IMG/VR virus record: IMGVR_UViG_3300044613_004618
Span: 62,001 to 126,000 of that record
Reading direction: 5' to 3' (one strand)
Length of the DNA stretch: 64,000 bases
From: a virus
Shown here: one piece after another, positions 40,901-49,425 of the stretch
Layout of the letters: every line of letters begins with the position of its first letter
Numbering within the stretch: position 1 is the stretch's first letter
The notes under the pieces: model-generated
The model's input: the letters and a program-made list of their open reading frames with translations, nothing else
Database searches by the model: none
What the model was told of the DNA's origin: nothing
Translations under genes and position numbers: made by a program

Positions 40901-41388
40901 CAGCCAAAGACGCGGCCCAGAAACAGGGCATCGTCATGGCCGACGAGGGCTTCAATCGGCGCGTGGACGCAGCCGATGACGCGCTCAAGCAGCGGGAGGC
41001 CCAGGCCCGCGCCGACAAGGTACTCGAAGAGAACAACGCGATTAAAGCGCGCGCCGCGGGCGAAGACCCCAGCGCTGCCGCCGCGCGACCGGGCGCGACG
41101 GACACCGCGCAGCAACTGAACTCGGCGACCTTCCAGGCCACCGAGGTCGACCTGGTCGCGCAGGCGGTGACCCTGACGGACGCAGCGCAGGCAGCAAGAA
41201 CAGCTTCCACGGAAGGCCGCTCGGTCACGCCGCTCTCGCCAGTTGGTGCCGACGGCAGCGCGCTGACGGTGAACGGTACGCTTTCGCTGGATGGCATGCA
41301 CCGCGCGGTGCTGGAAGTCGTCGGGCAGAAACCCGTCAACACGCCAGACGGCGCGCCGATCATGTTGCCCGAAACCTACGTCGCTTGA
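37978..41388 (+). CDS. Tape measure-like tail protein
   Basis: A 1136-residue, mostly helical, Met/Gln/Ala-rich protein and the longest gene in the tail block. The N-terminus is hydrophobic and Met-rich (DPMSMMLMMFGMPMVQQHLV). Charged coiled-coil-like segments extend to the C-terminus (EGDADAIKQLKFITGTKDDT, KAAKDAAQKQGIVMADEGFN), with IEKSA near 325. Length, helical composition and position after the chaperone-like pair fit a tape measure protein that sets tail length. Its residue number would imply a tail of roughly 160-170 nm by the usual 1.5 angstrom per residue rule. That is an inference. Confidence 0.7.
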   Translation: MDPLNPFSGGMFRTPHYGPGQSAALLQDPMSMMLMMFGMPMVQQHLVGRDKFLPHLTPNQSIMDQFMASQYQRASMSALLTTSESGQQSVSNRIAGIMSMMTGEPVTQLNREQADNIAGVVNNPIMKMMLGQMIGPDNLEAVMFGRRGDPGALASAVGRVGYFRQDPMGRERMSAKSLEEFTKSIYANMYGEGANVDEMRGFMAGQTGQMFENLFQRGMLPQSIGALTPAERVRAISQEGRRDDATMNRLAEEMARNELMQSQDLFDGRRFDEVTDEEQKRIIQDRLPQYRGRLDDTMQKIDDFRNADPRAASPEDIEKSAGFDSLARNVDGVKVANRVKEFAGAVSAVREIFGDNGNPNAPMPALLAALDQLTQGSMAQMSTSKVENTLRQMRLAAKDAGIGMEQLMGMSGEMSAYGDTLGIARPVSLQNTVNAALMTQAMRQAGSFDKPVFGRMDQATASREAGMRIQQGDASGVGKTLASMARAVAENPEQYKGTEVEALVNAYNSGQETYNFQGKQVNLAQLAGTGGAPALAELFTRPENKGNMATLEMFSYDQSTQYYMKPGYAVLAQRYQLQRDMANSNLGGSIMDVVDGDSFARMAAGFGIGADQAEEEQFKFSKMFAAGLADVVLGETGSMNPDERLNYLMKDNRVGRMLEQQFEARGYSKEESKKRAAAALPLVIGTTPEEQRDRLGRFLSAADVDAQAITGRSLAANAQMQSPAAQANYVRNQQRSAARAERYKAMAMGNESSLLQRVFEEAEKVSQGETFSLERVANVLTVAGMEKAFAADIASGLEVAYAERDKLFVQKEDIDGLKARAAEGDADAIKQLKFITGTKDDTSVVTSDEVAKRLGSKSKEEIETLYKRLVDAGETDTDKQIAALSNAAGIEGVEGVLDPNKNEITQSQLFNLADGAARTVFKGKTVEEQRANKDRARQIDQYADSLYNATDYKGNVSDIASDPEKAKKLADAQKAAKDAAQKQGIVMADEGFNRRVDAADDALKQREAQARADKVLEENNAIKARAAGEDPSAAAARPGATDTAQQLNSATFQATEVDLVAQAVTLTDAAQAARTASTEGRSVTPLSPVGADGSALTVNGTLSLDGMHRAVLEVVGQKPVNTPDGAPIMLPETYVA

Positions 41389-41405
41389 CGCCACAGGAGA
41401 AGTAC

Positions 41406-41921
41406 ATGTCCACCAGCGTATTTTCTCCCCGCGGCGGCGCGGTCGTCAAAGTTGTGACAGACGCGCGCACGTCAGGCGTGTTTTCGATCAAGATCGCGAA
41501 CGCGCCGATTACCTTGCCAGTGACGGGGTTTGCCCTCGACATGGCCACGAACCAGCAGTTTCTTCACACGCTGAATGACTTCATTTACGTTCACGTGTTT
41601 GGCGACCGGATCGGCGAGTTGACTGTCTCGGGCCTGTGCTTCATGGGCGAGACGTGCGGAAGCCCGGAGCTCTCCGTGCGCCGCGCCGTGCAGCTATACA
41701 ACCGGTACCGGCTTTCCAGAGAGAAAAAAGGCTATCAGGTTGCGCTTTCCGACGCCGGAACGTTCTGGGGTTTTCTGACCGGCGCCCGCATCGACTCTGT
41801 CCGGCCCGACCTGATGATGGCCCAGTGGTCGCTTCGACTCAATGTCATCCAGCAAAGCGGCGGCTCACCTGCGGCGTTCGGCAACGAATTCCGCGGCGGC
41901 GGCATAGATAGGAATCCGTAA
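41406..41921 (+). CDS. Baseplate or distal tail protein
   Basis: A 171-residue beta-rich protein (SGVFSIKIANAPITLPVTGF, GDRIGELTVSGLCFMGETCG) ending in a Gly-rich tail. It has a small-domain pattern seen in distal tail and baseplate proteins that join tube to hub. ATG 41406 is chosen with AGGAGA 7 nt upstream; the TTG at 41385 is an alternative. It sits between tape measure and hub genes. The exact family is not certain. Confidence 0.5.
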   Translation: MSTSVFSPRGGAVVKVVTDARTSGVFSIKIANAPITLPVTGFALDMATNQQFLHTLNDFIYVHVFGDRIGELTVSGLCFMGETCGSPELSVRRAVQLYNRYRLSREKKGYQVALSDAGTFWGFLTGARIDSVRPDLMMAQWSLRLNVIQQSGGSPAAFGNEFRGGGIDRNP

Positions 41922-41922
41922 A

Positions 41923-42729
41923 GTGATTAATCATGCACGCACGCTCTTGTTAAACGTGGCTGGCGCCACAAGCAGCCGCGAAGACACCGGCGAGGAGTAC
42001 ATCCCCGCGACGTACGCGCCGGTGCGGGAGACGTCCTACACCCTTGCCGTTCGGCGGACGCTGCTTGGGGCGGCGCCCGACCGTTTCTTTTTGAACTTCC
42101 GCGCCCGGGAGCTGATGCACCAGCTGCACGCCACCGAGCTGGCCGAGTATGTCTACGCCCTGGATCCCCGGGTAACCTACTGGCCGGAAACCTCGGCGCC
42201 GTTCTTCGCGACGGGTTCAAAGATATCTATTCAGCCGGTCGCCGTTCCGGAGACCAGCAAGCTGCTCGTCACGGGCCGCCCGACTGCCGACAACGGCCTC
42301 GGACGCTCGCTGCGCGAATACGAAGTCACGGCGGACGCCGACACGGTGACCGTCGCGACCGTGCCGCGCCGAGGCGAGATGCGGGGCGAAGAAACTGCGA
42401 GCTTTGATCCGCTGAGCGGCGCCTCGGTCGCCGTCAGGGTGCCGCGCAGCCCGCTCTCGGTTAGAGTGGTCCGGCCGGAAAGCGGATCGCGGTGGCGGTT
42501 CACCACGCTGGCGCAGCCGGAACCCGCCGTGACGACTTTGATCCCGATTCTGGAGATGCTGGGCGAGCCGGTGTTTCTCGAGCTGTTCGGCCTGGGCAAC
42601 TCCACGGAGCCGTACCGCACGTTCAAGAACCTGTGGTTCGACCACCCCGATCCCGTGTACCGCCTGGGCGGCCTGACGCTGGCACTGATCTATCGCACCC
42701 ACGACATCCGGAGCGGCGTCAATGTCTAA
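41923..42729 (+). CDS. Baseplate protein, unknown
   Basis: A 268-residue mixed alpha/beta protein (ETSYTLAVRRTLLGAAPDRF, PTADNGLGRSLREYEVTADA) starting at GTG 41923, directly after the previous stop. Its last 8 bases overlap the next gene, so the two are coupled. It lies in the hub region. AAAGATATCTAT at 42219 falls in the phase AAG-ATA-TCT. I recognise no family; a wedge or hub accessory is likely from position. Confidence 0.45.
   Translation: MINHARTLLLNVAGATSSREDTGEEYIPATYAPVRETSYTLAVRRTLLGAAPDRFFLNFRARELMHQLHATELAEYVYALDPRVTYWPETSAPFFATGSKISIQPVAVPETSKLLVTGRPTADNGLGRSLREYEVTADADTVTVATVPRRGEMRGEETASFDPLSGASVAVRVPRSPLSVRVVRPESGSRWRFTTLAQPEPAVTTLIPILEMLGEPVFLELFGLGNSTEPYRTFKNLWFDHPDPVYRLGGLTLALIYRTHDIRSGVNV
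42219..42230. repeat. GATATC palindrome, AAAGATATCTAT
   Basis: In the gene at 41923, read as AAG-ATA-TCT (K-I-S), with the rare ATA codon. Confidence 0.6.
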
Positions 42730-44389
42730 TGCGGCCCACTACGTCACAACGAGTTTTGGGATTACGGCCGAGTTCACCACCGACAGCGGCACGGTGGTGT
42801 TCAAGGACATCATCTCGATCTCGGCGTCGTTCGGGCTCAACACGGTGCCGATGGCCTCGCTCGTGGTCGCAACCGGCCGCGAAGCCAAGGAAAGCGGGAA
42901 CCTGGCCACGATCCACACGGCCCGGCAGAAGCTGCGGCCCGGCGACGAGGTCAAGGTCACGTTGACGGTCACCGCGCACGACGGCCAGATCAACAAGATC
43001 GAGCCCGGAACCTACGTGATCTTCGTTGGCAAGTACGCCGGACAGGGCTACCAGCGCAGCTACAACCACGCGAACTACGTCCTGCACCTGATGCACTGGC
43101 TGGACGACCTTAACCAGGGCTCAATGCTCAACGGCAACTGGTTTCCGGGCGCGCCGTACGACATGGGTCAAAACGGGCTGTACGTGGCGCTAGGCCCGAC
43201 CCAGGAAGGGCAGGCGGGCGGCGACCGCGGCCATCCGGTTCCCAAGATCGACGCCGAGGGTCGGTTCATCAACCTCACCACGATCCAGCGCGACCTGTGG
43301 GGCGCGGCGATCAAGCCGATTTTCAACAAAATCGCCAAGTGGCCCGTACCTCGTTATCAAGACGGCAACCGCAACCAGAACGAAAAAGACAACAAGTTTG
43401 TGCTTGACGCCCTGCAACGGATGCCGGGCCGCGGCGCGCCGTATTACACGCCGCTCCAGCTTGACATGAGCGGGCTCAAGTCGTTGAACGTGGCAAACGC
43501 CGTGAGGTCGGCGCTGACTAAGGACGCGCTCGACTCGTTTGCGTACACCACGTTCTGGAACAAGCTCGTCGGTGAATATGCGCCGCAGTTCTACTTTGCC
43601 ATTTCTCCGGCAGCAGAGTTTGCGCTGCCGGTTCCGTTTTTTGCAGGCCTGAGCACGCCTTACAAGACCATCACGGCCGACGAGTACAACTATTCGAACT
43701 TCAACGCCAGCCAGGTGAGCGTGTTAGAGTCCGTGGACATTTTCTACAACGCCCAATCGGATTCGGGCCTGCAGCAGGGCACCACGCTGCCGGGCGTACC
43801 CAAGCCATCCTACAAACTTGTGCCCGGCTTTTACCCGCCGCGCAATCAACAAAAAAACAAGCGCCGCGGATTGAAACTCATTAAAGAGCCGCCCAGTTGG
43901 ATGACCAACATCTTTCCGGGTCCGGCTTACTCCACCCGCAGCACAGGCATCGGCGCCGACGGGAAAGACACGTGCTCGCCCAAAGAAGGCGACCAGCAAA
44001 TGCCGTCCGGTTTTGTCGGCGCAGACGAGGCCAACCTGGAAATCAAGACCAGCGACGCGTTAACGCGCTTTGCCGAGCACTGGTACAAGACCGAGGTCCT
44101 GTATCAGCGGCACGGCGAGATGTCGGGCAAGCTGCGGTTTGACATCGCGCCGGGCAGCATCGTTGGCATTGAGACCGCGGACTACGACCTCGGCATGCGC
44201 GATACGCTCGTCGCCACGGTGACGCAGGTCTCGTACGTGATCAACGCCGAGCAGGCCACTGCGGGAACCAGTTTCACGCTGGCGCACATTCGCTCCAGCG
44301 CGGAAAACCAGGAAGAGACACTCGTAAGCACACGCCCGCCGCTGTACCTCAGCCCGTGGAAGGGCGCGCCCCTTGCCATCAAGACTTAA
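42722..44389 (+). CDS. Baseplate hub protein, gp27/gpD-like
   Basis: A 555-residue beta-rich protein with the general pattern of tail hub proteins. The N-terminal beta barrel (SFGLNTVPMASLVVATGREA, LTVTAHDGQINKIEPGTYVI), a middle insertion, and the C-terminal RHGEMSGKLRFDIAPGSIVG with TLVATVTQVSYVINAEQATA resemble the two-barrel gp27/gpD fold. It lies directly before the sigma-like gene and after other baseplate proteins. The assignment is by pattern, not by a single catalytic motif. Confidence 0.6.
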   Translation: MSNAAHYVTTSFGITAEFTTDSGTVVFKDIISISASFGLNTVPMASLVVATGREAKESGNLATIHTARQKLRPGDEVKVTLTVTAHDGQINKIEPGTYVIFVGKYAGQGYQRSYNHANYVLHLMHWLDDLNQGSMLNGNWFPGAPYDMGQNGLYVALGPTQEGQAGGDRGHPVPKIDAEGRFINLTTIQRDLWGAAIKPIFNKIAKWPVPRYQDGNRNQNEKDNKFVLDALQRMPGRGAPYYTPLQLDMSGLKSLNVANAVRSALTKDALDSFAYTTFWNKLVGEYAPQFYFAISPAAEFALPVPFFAGLSTPYKTITADEYNYSNFNASQVSVLESVDIFYNAQSDSGLQQGTTLPGVPKPSYKLVPGFYPPRNQQKNKRRGLKLIKEPPSWMTNIFPGPAYSTRSTGIGADGKDTCSPKEGDQQMPSGFVGADEANLEIKTSDALTRFAEHWYKTEVLYQRHGEMSGKLRFDIAPGSIVGIETADYDLGMRDTLVATVTQVSYVINAEQATAGTSFTLAHIRSSAENQEETLVSTRPPLYLSPWKGAPLAIKT

Positions 44390-44393
44390 AGCC

Positions 44394-45206
44394 ATGCCCA
44401 ACGAAAAAGCACCCGGAATGCCCTCGATCCTGGACGACATTGCGCCGCCTTTCTCGGCCCCCCGCAAACCGCAGGGCGTCGGTGAGGACTTCGACGCCAC
44501 GTTCACCCAGTGGCAGAAGCAGCGCACGCCGGAGAACAACACGCGACTGCTCCAGAGCGTGCAGCCGGTGATCGACACGGCGCTGACCAGCTACGCCGGG
44601 GGCAACACGAGCCCCACGATGCGCAGCCGGGCGCGGCTCATGGCGCTCAGGGCCATGGAGAGCTTCGACCCGCAGAAGGGGAACGTCCGCACGCACCTCC
44701 TGAGCCAGCTGCAGAGCCTGCGCCGCGCGTCGGCCCAGGCGCAGAACATCATCTCGATTCCCGAGCAGGTCGGCCTGGACTACCAGCGGCTCACCGAGAG
44801 CGAGAACGAGCTGCGTGACCAGCTGGGCCGCGACCCGACCGACGACGAGCTGGCCGACCACACGATGCTCTCCCCGCGGCGCCTCCGGAAGATCCGCTCG
44901 TTCTCCCAGCCGGTGGCCGAGGGCTCGACCATCATCGAGACCGGCGATGAGCTGAACGACGGCGGCGTGGCCAGCACGATCCCCGGCAGCACCCGCGCCG
45001 CCGACGCCTGGCTCGATTTCGTGTACGACGATCTGGGCGCGACTGACAAGCTCATCATGGACATGACCCTGGGCCGGAACGGGCGGCGGCGAACCAGCAC
45101 GCAAGAGATCGCCAGGCGTCTTAATATCACGCCCGGCGCCGTGAGTCAGCGCGCCGCCAAGATTCAGGCCATGCTCGACAAGCGATACACCCAGGGAGGC
45201 TTCTGA
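44394..45206 (+). CDS. Sigma-70-family protein
   Basis: A 270-residue protein resembling a primary-type sigma factor. Residues about 50-122 match region 2: ARLMALRAMESFDPQKGNVR, then LRRASAQAQNIISIPEQ. About 124-185 matches region 3 (LGRDPTDDELADHTMLSPRR). About 205-265 matches region 4, a helix-turn-helix (STQEIARRLNITPGAVSQRA) that would read the -35 element. There is no region 1.1. It starts at ATG 44394, 4 nt after the hub gene, and its stop overlaps the next start, so it is translated with baseplate genes. With the phage polymerase at 6.7-13.9 kb, it is the obvious candidate specificity factor. It has no cysteine. The unusual site leaves open a structural role. Confidence 0.8.
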   Translation: MPNEKAPGMPSILDDIAPPFSAPRKPQGVGEDFDATFTQWQKQRTPENNTRLLQSVQPVIDTALTSYAGGNTSPTMRSRARLMALRAMESFDPQKGNVRTHLLSQLQSLRRASAQAQNIISIPEQVGLDYQRLTESENELRDQLGRDPTDDELADHTMLSPRRLRKIRSFSQPVAEGSTIIETGDELNDGGVASTIPGSTRAADAWLDFVYDDLGATDKLIMDMTLGRNGRRRTSTQEIARRLNITPGAVSQRAAKIQAMLDKRYTQGGF

Positions 45207-45697
45207 TGGCCCACGGAACACCCAAAGGCGTCGTTGACGACAAGTTCAAGGACCGGATCAAGGACCTGGAGGATTACGCCCGGAGCTGCGCCGAGCAGAT
45301 CAAGACTTGGAGCGAGCCGCGAAAGTGGGCCACTCCGGAGAAGATGAAGGACCGCGATCTGCTGGACGTCCCGAGCCTGCACGATCCTTGCTGGGACCGC
45401 AACAACATCAACCGGATCTACTCCGAGCAGATCCTCAACGACTACGGCGACAAAGGCGGCACGGTCGGCGACCTGATCGCCATGAAGTGGCAAGCCGATT
45501 TCATGGCCGTCGAGGAGCGCGCCTTCCGGCTCCGGCACGCCTCGATGGCGCGCTGCATGGCGGTGGCCCACGGGCGGCTGGACGGGCACGGCATCACCGA
45601 GCACGGGATCTTCTCGTACCTTCGGCGCACGGTACAGGCCTACATCGACACCGGGCGCGCCAACACAGCACCCGACCCCAAAGACGATTACGCGTGA
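45206..45697 (+). CDS. Small hypothetical protein between sigma and gp25-like genes
   Basis: A 163-residue helical protein with aromatic and charged residues (WSEPRKWATPEKMKDRDLLD, AMKWQADFMAVEERAFRLRH) and three cysteines. ATG overlaps the sigma-like stop (TGATG); the next gene starts 8 nt after it. It is not recognised. Coupling to the sigma-like protein could mean a partner or anti-sigma, while the baseplate context would favour a small wedge protein; the sequence does not decide. Confidence 0.45.
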   Translation: MAHGTPKGVVDDKFKDRIKDLEDYARSCAEQIKTWSEPRKWATPEKMKDRDLLDVPSLHDPCWDRNNINRIYSEQILNDYGDKGGTVGDLIAMKWQADFMAVEERAFRLRHASMARCMAVAHGRLDGHGITEHGIFSYLRRTVQAYIDTGRANTAPDPKDDYA

Positions 45698-45705
45698 GGT
45701 AAACC

Positions 45706-46173
45706 ATGAGCGTCGCAGACTACGCAAACCGCAAGTACGACTACCTGGCTTTCCGCGGCGTCAAGCCGCTGGGCGACCAGCAGCTGCGGCTGGAGCTGTA
45801 CGACCAGACTACCAGCGGTCAGATCGCCACGGGCATCCAGAAGCTCGCTCAGCGCTGGGCCCTGGAGTTTCTCACGGAGCTGGGCTCGATGCCGGGACTG
45901 CCCGCGCGTGGTTCGGATTTCATGACCGAGGTCCGGCTGGGCTACCTGCGCACGCAACTGGACGCAATCATCGCTTTCAACACGGCTAACTTGTACATCA
46001 CCCGCACGCTTCGCAACGAAGAGTACGAGGGAATGCCCGACGACGAGCGCTTCGAGTCGGCCACGCTGGAGGCCGTGGAATTCCTGCCCGGCTACATGAA
46101 CCTAACTGTTAAGATCAACAGCGTCGCAGGCGACTCGCGCGCCGCGATTCTCCCCATTGAGACACTGGTGTAG
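45706..46173 (+). CDS. Baseplate wedge protein, gp25-like (GPW family)
   Basis: A 155-residue protein of the usual size of this family. IQKLAQRWALEFLTELGSMP, followed by RGSDFMTEVRLGYLRTQLDA and a final strand with LPGYMNLTVKINSVAGDSRA, matches the gp25/W layout: helix with a glycine-rich turn, helix, then terminal beta strands. It is directly upstream of the J-like wedge gene, the conserved order in contractile systems. AGGTAAACC precedes ATG 45706. Confidence 0.8.
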   Translation: MSVADYANRKYDYLAFRGVKPLGDQQLRLELYDQTTSGQIATGIQKLAQRWALEFLTELGSMPGLPARGSDFMTEVRLGYLRTQLDAIIAFNTANLYITRTLRNEEYEGMPDDERFESATLEAVEFLPGYMNLTVKINSVAGDSRAAILPIETLV

Positions 46174-46181
46174 GTGCTGTT

Positions 46182-47825
46182 ATGGCTCTGGAAATTGGCA
46201 GCCTGTCGGAACTCGATAGCGGCAAGATCGACGCGATGTTCGCGACGTTTACGCAACTTATGCAGGAGCGCCACCCCGAGGTCGAGCTGACCCGCGGCGT
46301 CTTTCATGACCTGGTCGTCTATTTCAACGCGGCCCTGAACGCCTCGGTTCGGGAAAACATCGACCGGGTGCTCGCCAGCAACAGCCTGCTCTCCATCTCG
46401 ACCAACCCCGAGCTGGCCAACGACACCCTGGTCGACAAAGTCCTCGCGAACTACAACCTGACCCGCGACACGGGCAAGCAGGCCGTGGGCGAAGCGACGC
46501 TGGTGTTCAATTCGGACACCCAGACCACCATCCTGGAAAGCATCGTCTTCTCGGCCGACGGCATCCAGTTTCAGCCGACGCAGACGTTCACGGCGCTGCC
46601 CACCGGCTCGATTCCCGCCGACGACAGCCAGCGGGTCATGATCGCCGCGGGCGACGGCTCGTACGTCGTGAACATCCTGCTGCGCGCCGTTGCGGTCGGT
46701 GTTGCCGGTAACATCCGCCGGGGCACCAAGCTCGTTCCCGACAACATCATCAACAACACGGCCCAGGCGTTTGCCGCCGTGGATTTCATCAGCGGCGCCG
46801 AGCCGCTCACCAACGCCGAGTACCTCAGCAAGCTCTCGGCGGGGCTGGCTTCCAAGGCGATTGGCGGGCGGCAGAACTACATCGCTCAGATCCGCAACCA
46901 GGCGGCCTTCACGAATATCCCCCATTTGTCGATCCTGGGCTGCGGCGACGTCGAGCAGCAGCGGGACCAGCACAGCCTGTTCCCCATCTCCGGCGGCGGC
47001 AAGATTGATATCTATGCCCAGACAAACCACGACGCCCAGGAGCAGGAGCACACGCTGGAGGCCGTCTACGTCGGCCCGGGTCAGTCCGGGACGAGCTGGC
47101 AGGTCGTGCTGGACCGCAACACGGCGCCGGGCTTCTACGAGGTTGTCCGCATCGCCAAGCCGCTTGCTCCCAACGAGACCGGCTACGCGATCACACAGGA
47201 CATCCGAAACTTCGACCTCTCGGACCTCGATTTCATCCCGGACGTCGTCAGCGTGCCCGAGGCGGCCTACACCCGCTACCAGACGGCCGTGATCCGCTTC
47301 GAGGACACCGACACCCAGCCGGGCACCCTGGTCCCCCAGACGAGCCGGGCAATCTACTCGGTCACGACGACCGGCCTGCCGCTGATCGACGAGCTGCAGG
47401 ATTACATGTCCGACCGGGACGTCCGCAGCCGCGCCGCCGACGTGCTCGTGAAGGCCGCCGTCCCCTGTTTCACAAAGATATCTTTCGAGATCCGCAAGGG
47501 CGCCAACGACCCGGCGATCGACACGGCGCCGGTCAAGACCGCACTGGTGGCCGCCATTCGGGAGATTGGCTTCACCGGGCAGCTCCACGCCTCGACAATC
47601 TCCGGCGTCGTCCACCAGTTTCTCTCGGGCCGCGCGGCGCTGGGGGCGATTGACATGTTCGGCCGCATCCGCCGTCCGGACGGTTCGATCCAGTACGTTC
47701 GCGACAACACGCTCCTTCAGATCCCCAACGACCCGACGCGCCTGGTCACCGGGCGCACCACGGCGTTCCTGATCGGCGAAGAGGACATCGAGATCTCCTT
47801 TGTCGCCGCGGGCTTCACGAACTAG
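46182..47825 (+). CDS. Baseplate wedge protein, gp6/J-like
   Basis: A 547-residue protein typical of the baseplate J family. The N-terminal helical part (MFATFTQLMQERHPEVELTR) is followed by the recognisable AVAVGVAGNIRRGTKLVPDN and FISGAEPLTNAEYLSKLSAG region, where J proteins have a conserved glycine-rich beta domain. A C-terminal helical and strand part completes it. It follows the gp25-like gene. Two GATATC palindromes occur here (47004, 47474), one in the phase AAG-ATA-TCT with the rare ATA codon. The wedge role is strongly supported by order and sequence. Confidence 0.85.
   Translation: MALEIGSLSELDSGKIDAMFATFTQLMQERHPEVELTRGVFHDLVVYFNAALNASVRENIDRVLASNSLLSISTNPELANDTLVDKVLANYNLTRDTGKQAVGEATLVFNSDTQTTILESIVFSADGIQFQPTQTFTALPTGSIPADDSQRVMIAAGDGSYVVNILLRAVAVGVAGNIRRGTKLVPDNIINNTAQAFAAVDFISGAEPLTNAEYLSKLSAGLASKAIGGRQNYIAQIRNQAAFTNIPHLSILGCGDVEQQRDQHSLFPISGGGKIDIYAQTNHDAQEQEHTLEAVYVGPGQSGTSWQVVLDRNTAPGFYEVVRIAKPLAPNETGYAITQDIRNFDLSDLDFIPDVVSVPEAAYTRYQTAVIRFEDTDTQPGTLVPQTSRAIYSVTTTGLPLIDELQDYMSDRDVRSRAADVLVKAAVPCFTKISFEIRKGANDPAIDTAPVKTALVAAIREIGFTGQLHASTISGVVHQFLSGRAALGAIDMFGRIRRPDGSIQYVRDNTLLQIPNDPTRLVTGRTTAFLIGEEDIEISFVAAGFTN
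47004..47015. repeat. GATATC palindrome, ATTGATATCTAT
   Basis: In the J-like gene at 46182, encoding I-D-I-Y. Confidence 0.45.
47474..47485. repeat. GATATC palindrome, perfect AAAGATATCTTT
   Basis: In the J-like gene, read as AAG-ATA-TCT-TTC (K-I-S-F). Only 460 bases after the copy at 47004, in a different phase. Confidence 0.6.
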
Positions 47826-47835
47826 CAGGTAAGCG

Positions 47836-49416
47836 ATGGCCTCCTTCCTCTATCCTGGATCGGATCTCGACCGCGGTCGCGTGCTGCTGTCCGTCCTGGG
47901 CAGCTTCTGGGCGCGGACCTACACCGCCGTCGACCAGGTGCGCTCCTACACCGCGGCCACGGCGCAGTCGGTGGCGCAGTCTCAGCGCAACTTGCTCGAG
48001 ACGGCGGCCGCGCTAAGCCGCTTCGAGGTGCCGCTCTACCACACCGAGAACTGGGTGCCGATCCCGCTGCGCAAGAGCGAGATGAACACGGGCCTGGTGG
48101 GCGTGGCCCGGTTCGACGACGGGCTGGTCACCTTCAATGATTACCGGAACTCGTTCGACCGCCCCACGGCCCGGAACACCTACGCGTTCCCGCGCCCGGA
48201 GAAGATGGCGGGCGCTGCGCAGATTTTCAACAAGCTGCTGTTTCCCACGGTGGGCCTGGCTGAGGGCGTCGATTACCTGTTCGACCAGCAGCGCGATGCC
48301 ATCATCTTCGCCGCCGACCCGTTTGAGCGGCCGGACTTTCACAGACGCATCATCTACGAGAACGCGCAGCCCGTGGACGAGGAAATCACCGTCTGGGCGT
48401 TCCAGGGCCGCTTTGACTACGAGTACGTCTTCACGCAGTTTGCCTACGCCCTGGGCATGCGCCTAAAAACCAGCCAGGGCTTCAAGGACTTGATGAACGC
48501 CGTGATCGACGGCCTGGTGAACGGCGGCGCCACGGCGCTCGACCTGGACCTGGCGCTGTCGGCGATCACCGGCGTTCCAGTGGTCGTGGAGCCCGAGGAG
48601 ACCGTGGAGGTCGTGCAGCTCGACGCCCGCGGACTGTTCATCGCCACGGACAAGAACGTCTACCGCTTCCCCGAGGCCGCCACCCCGGTCGTGGCCGTAG
48701 GCGACCGTGTCCGAGCGGGCCAGTCGCTTGTCGACGCGCTGCAGATCGTGTCCCTGGGCGGCCGAGTTCCCGAGGAGGTTGCCGCACTGGCGCTGGACGA
48801 GGGCTACCTGTCGGCCTGCTTCTACGGCGACCTGGTGTTCGAGAACAAGGCACTGCCGCTCATCGTCGATACGAACCACCCGAGCGGGTACACCTACGTG
48901 TCATTTCCGGTGGGCGGGTTCCCGGCCGACGTCAAGCAGTTTTTCGACGAGATCCACGAGCGCGGTATCTGCGCCGCCGAGTGCGACCTGGGCGACTGCA
49001 ATCCGGCGCTGCGGGCCAAGATGGGGACGCTGGCGCAGGTGCTGGATCGACGGGCGCAGCCCAGCGGTGAACCCAACGCCAGCCATTTGCCCGCAACGAT
49101 CAACCCGTTGCAGTTTATTGCGGCGAATATCTTGCGAAACAACGTCTTTTTGGTGCGTATCAAGTCGCCCTCGTTGGGACAAAATAGGCTCGGTTTATAC
49201 AATATCAGACACCTGCGTCAGCTCCTGCCGCCCCAGTCCGCCATGATCGTGCTTTACGAAATTGGCGGCATTCGGGACGCGGTCAGCGGCGCGGACAATG
49301 TAACGACCAGCGCGAGCACGTTTACGGGAGCCGAACCGCTCGCCGACGCGGTGACCGAAAACATGTTGCGGGACGCCGGAGCGACCGCGCGGACGCTATC
49401 TGGGACGTGCCAATAA
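47836..49416 (+). CDS. Baseplate or tail protein downstream of J-like wedge
   Basis: A 526-residue protein. The N-terminal helix (SFWARTYTAVDQVRSYTAAT) and following beta region (VDYLFDQQRDAIIFAADPFE) resemble the tail protein that follows J in contractile phages (gp7 or I-like position). A central segment, VGDRVRAGQSLVDALQIVSL, has a biotinyl-lipoyl-like or hammerhead-like turn. ATG 47836 follows AGGTAAG. The role is from gene order. It ends before a set of fibre genes. Confidence 0.55.
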   Translation: MASFLYPGSDLDRGRVLLSVLGSFWARTYTAVDQVRSYTAATAQSVAQSQRNLLETAAALSRFEVPLYHTENWVPIPLRKSEMNTGLVGVARFDDGLVTFNDYRNSFDRPTARNTYAFPRPEKMAGAAQIFNKLLFPTVGLAEGVDYLFDQQRDAIIFAADPFERPDFHRRIIYENAQPVDEEITVWAFQGRFDYEYVFTQFAYALGMRLKTSQGFKDLMNAVIDGLVNGGATALDLDLALSAITGVPVVVEPEETVEVVQLDARGLFIATDKNVYRFPEAATPVVAVGDRVRAGQSLVDALQIVSLGGRVPEEVAALALDEGYLSACFYGDLVFENKALPLIVDTNHPSGYTYVSFPVGGFPADVKQFFDEIHERGICAAECDLGDCNPALRAKMGTLAQVLDRRAQPSGEPNASHLPATINPLQFIAANILRNNVFLVRIKSPSLGQNRLGLYNIRHLRQLLPPQSAMIVLYEIGGIRDAVSGADNVTTSASTFTGAEPLADAVTENMLRDAGATARTLSGTCQ

Positions 49417-49425
49417 GGGAGTATC

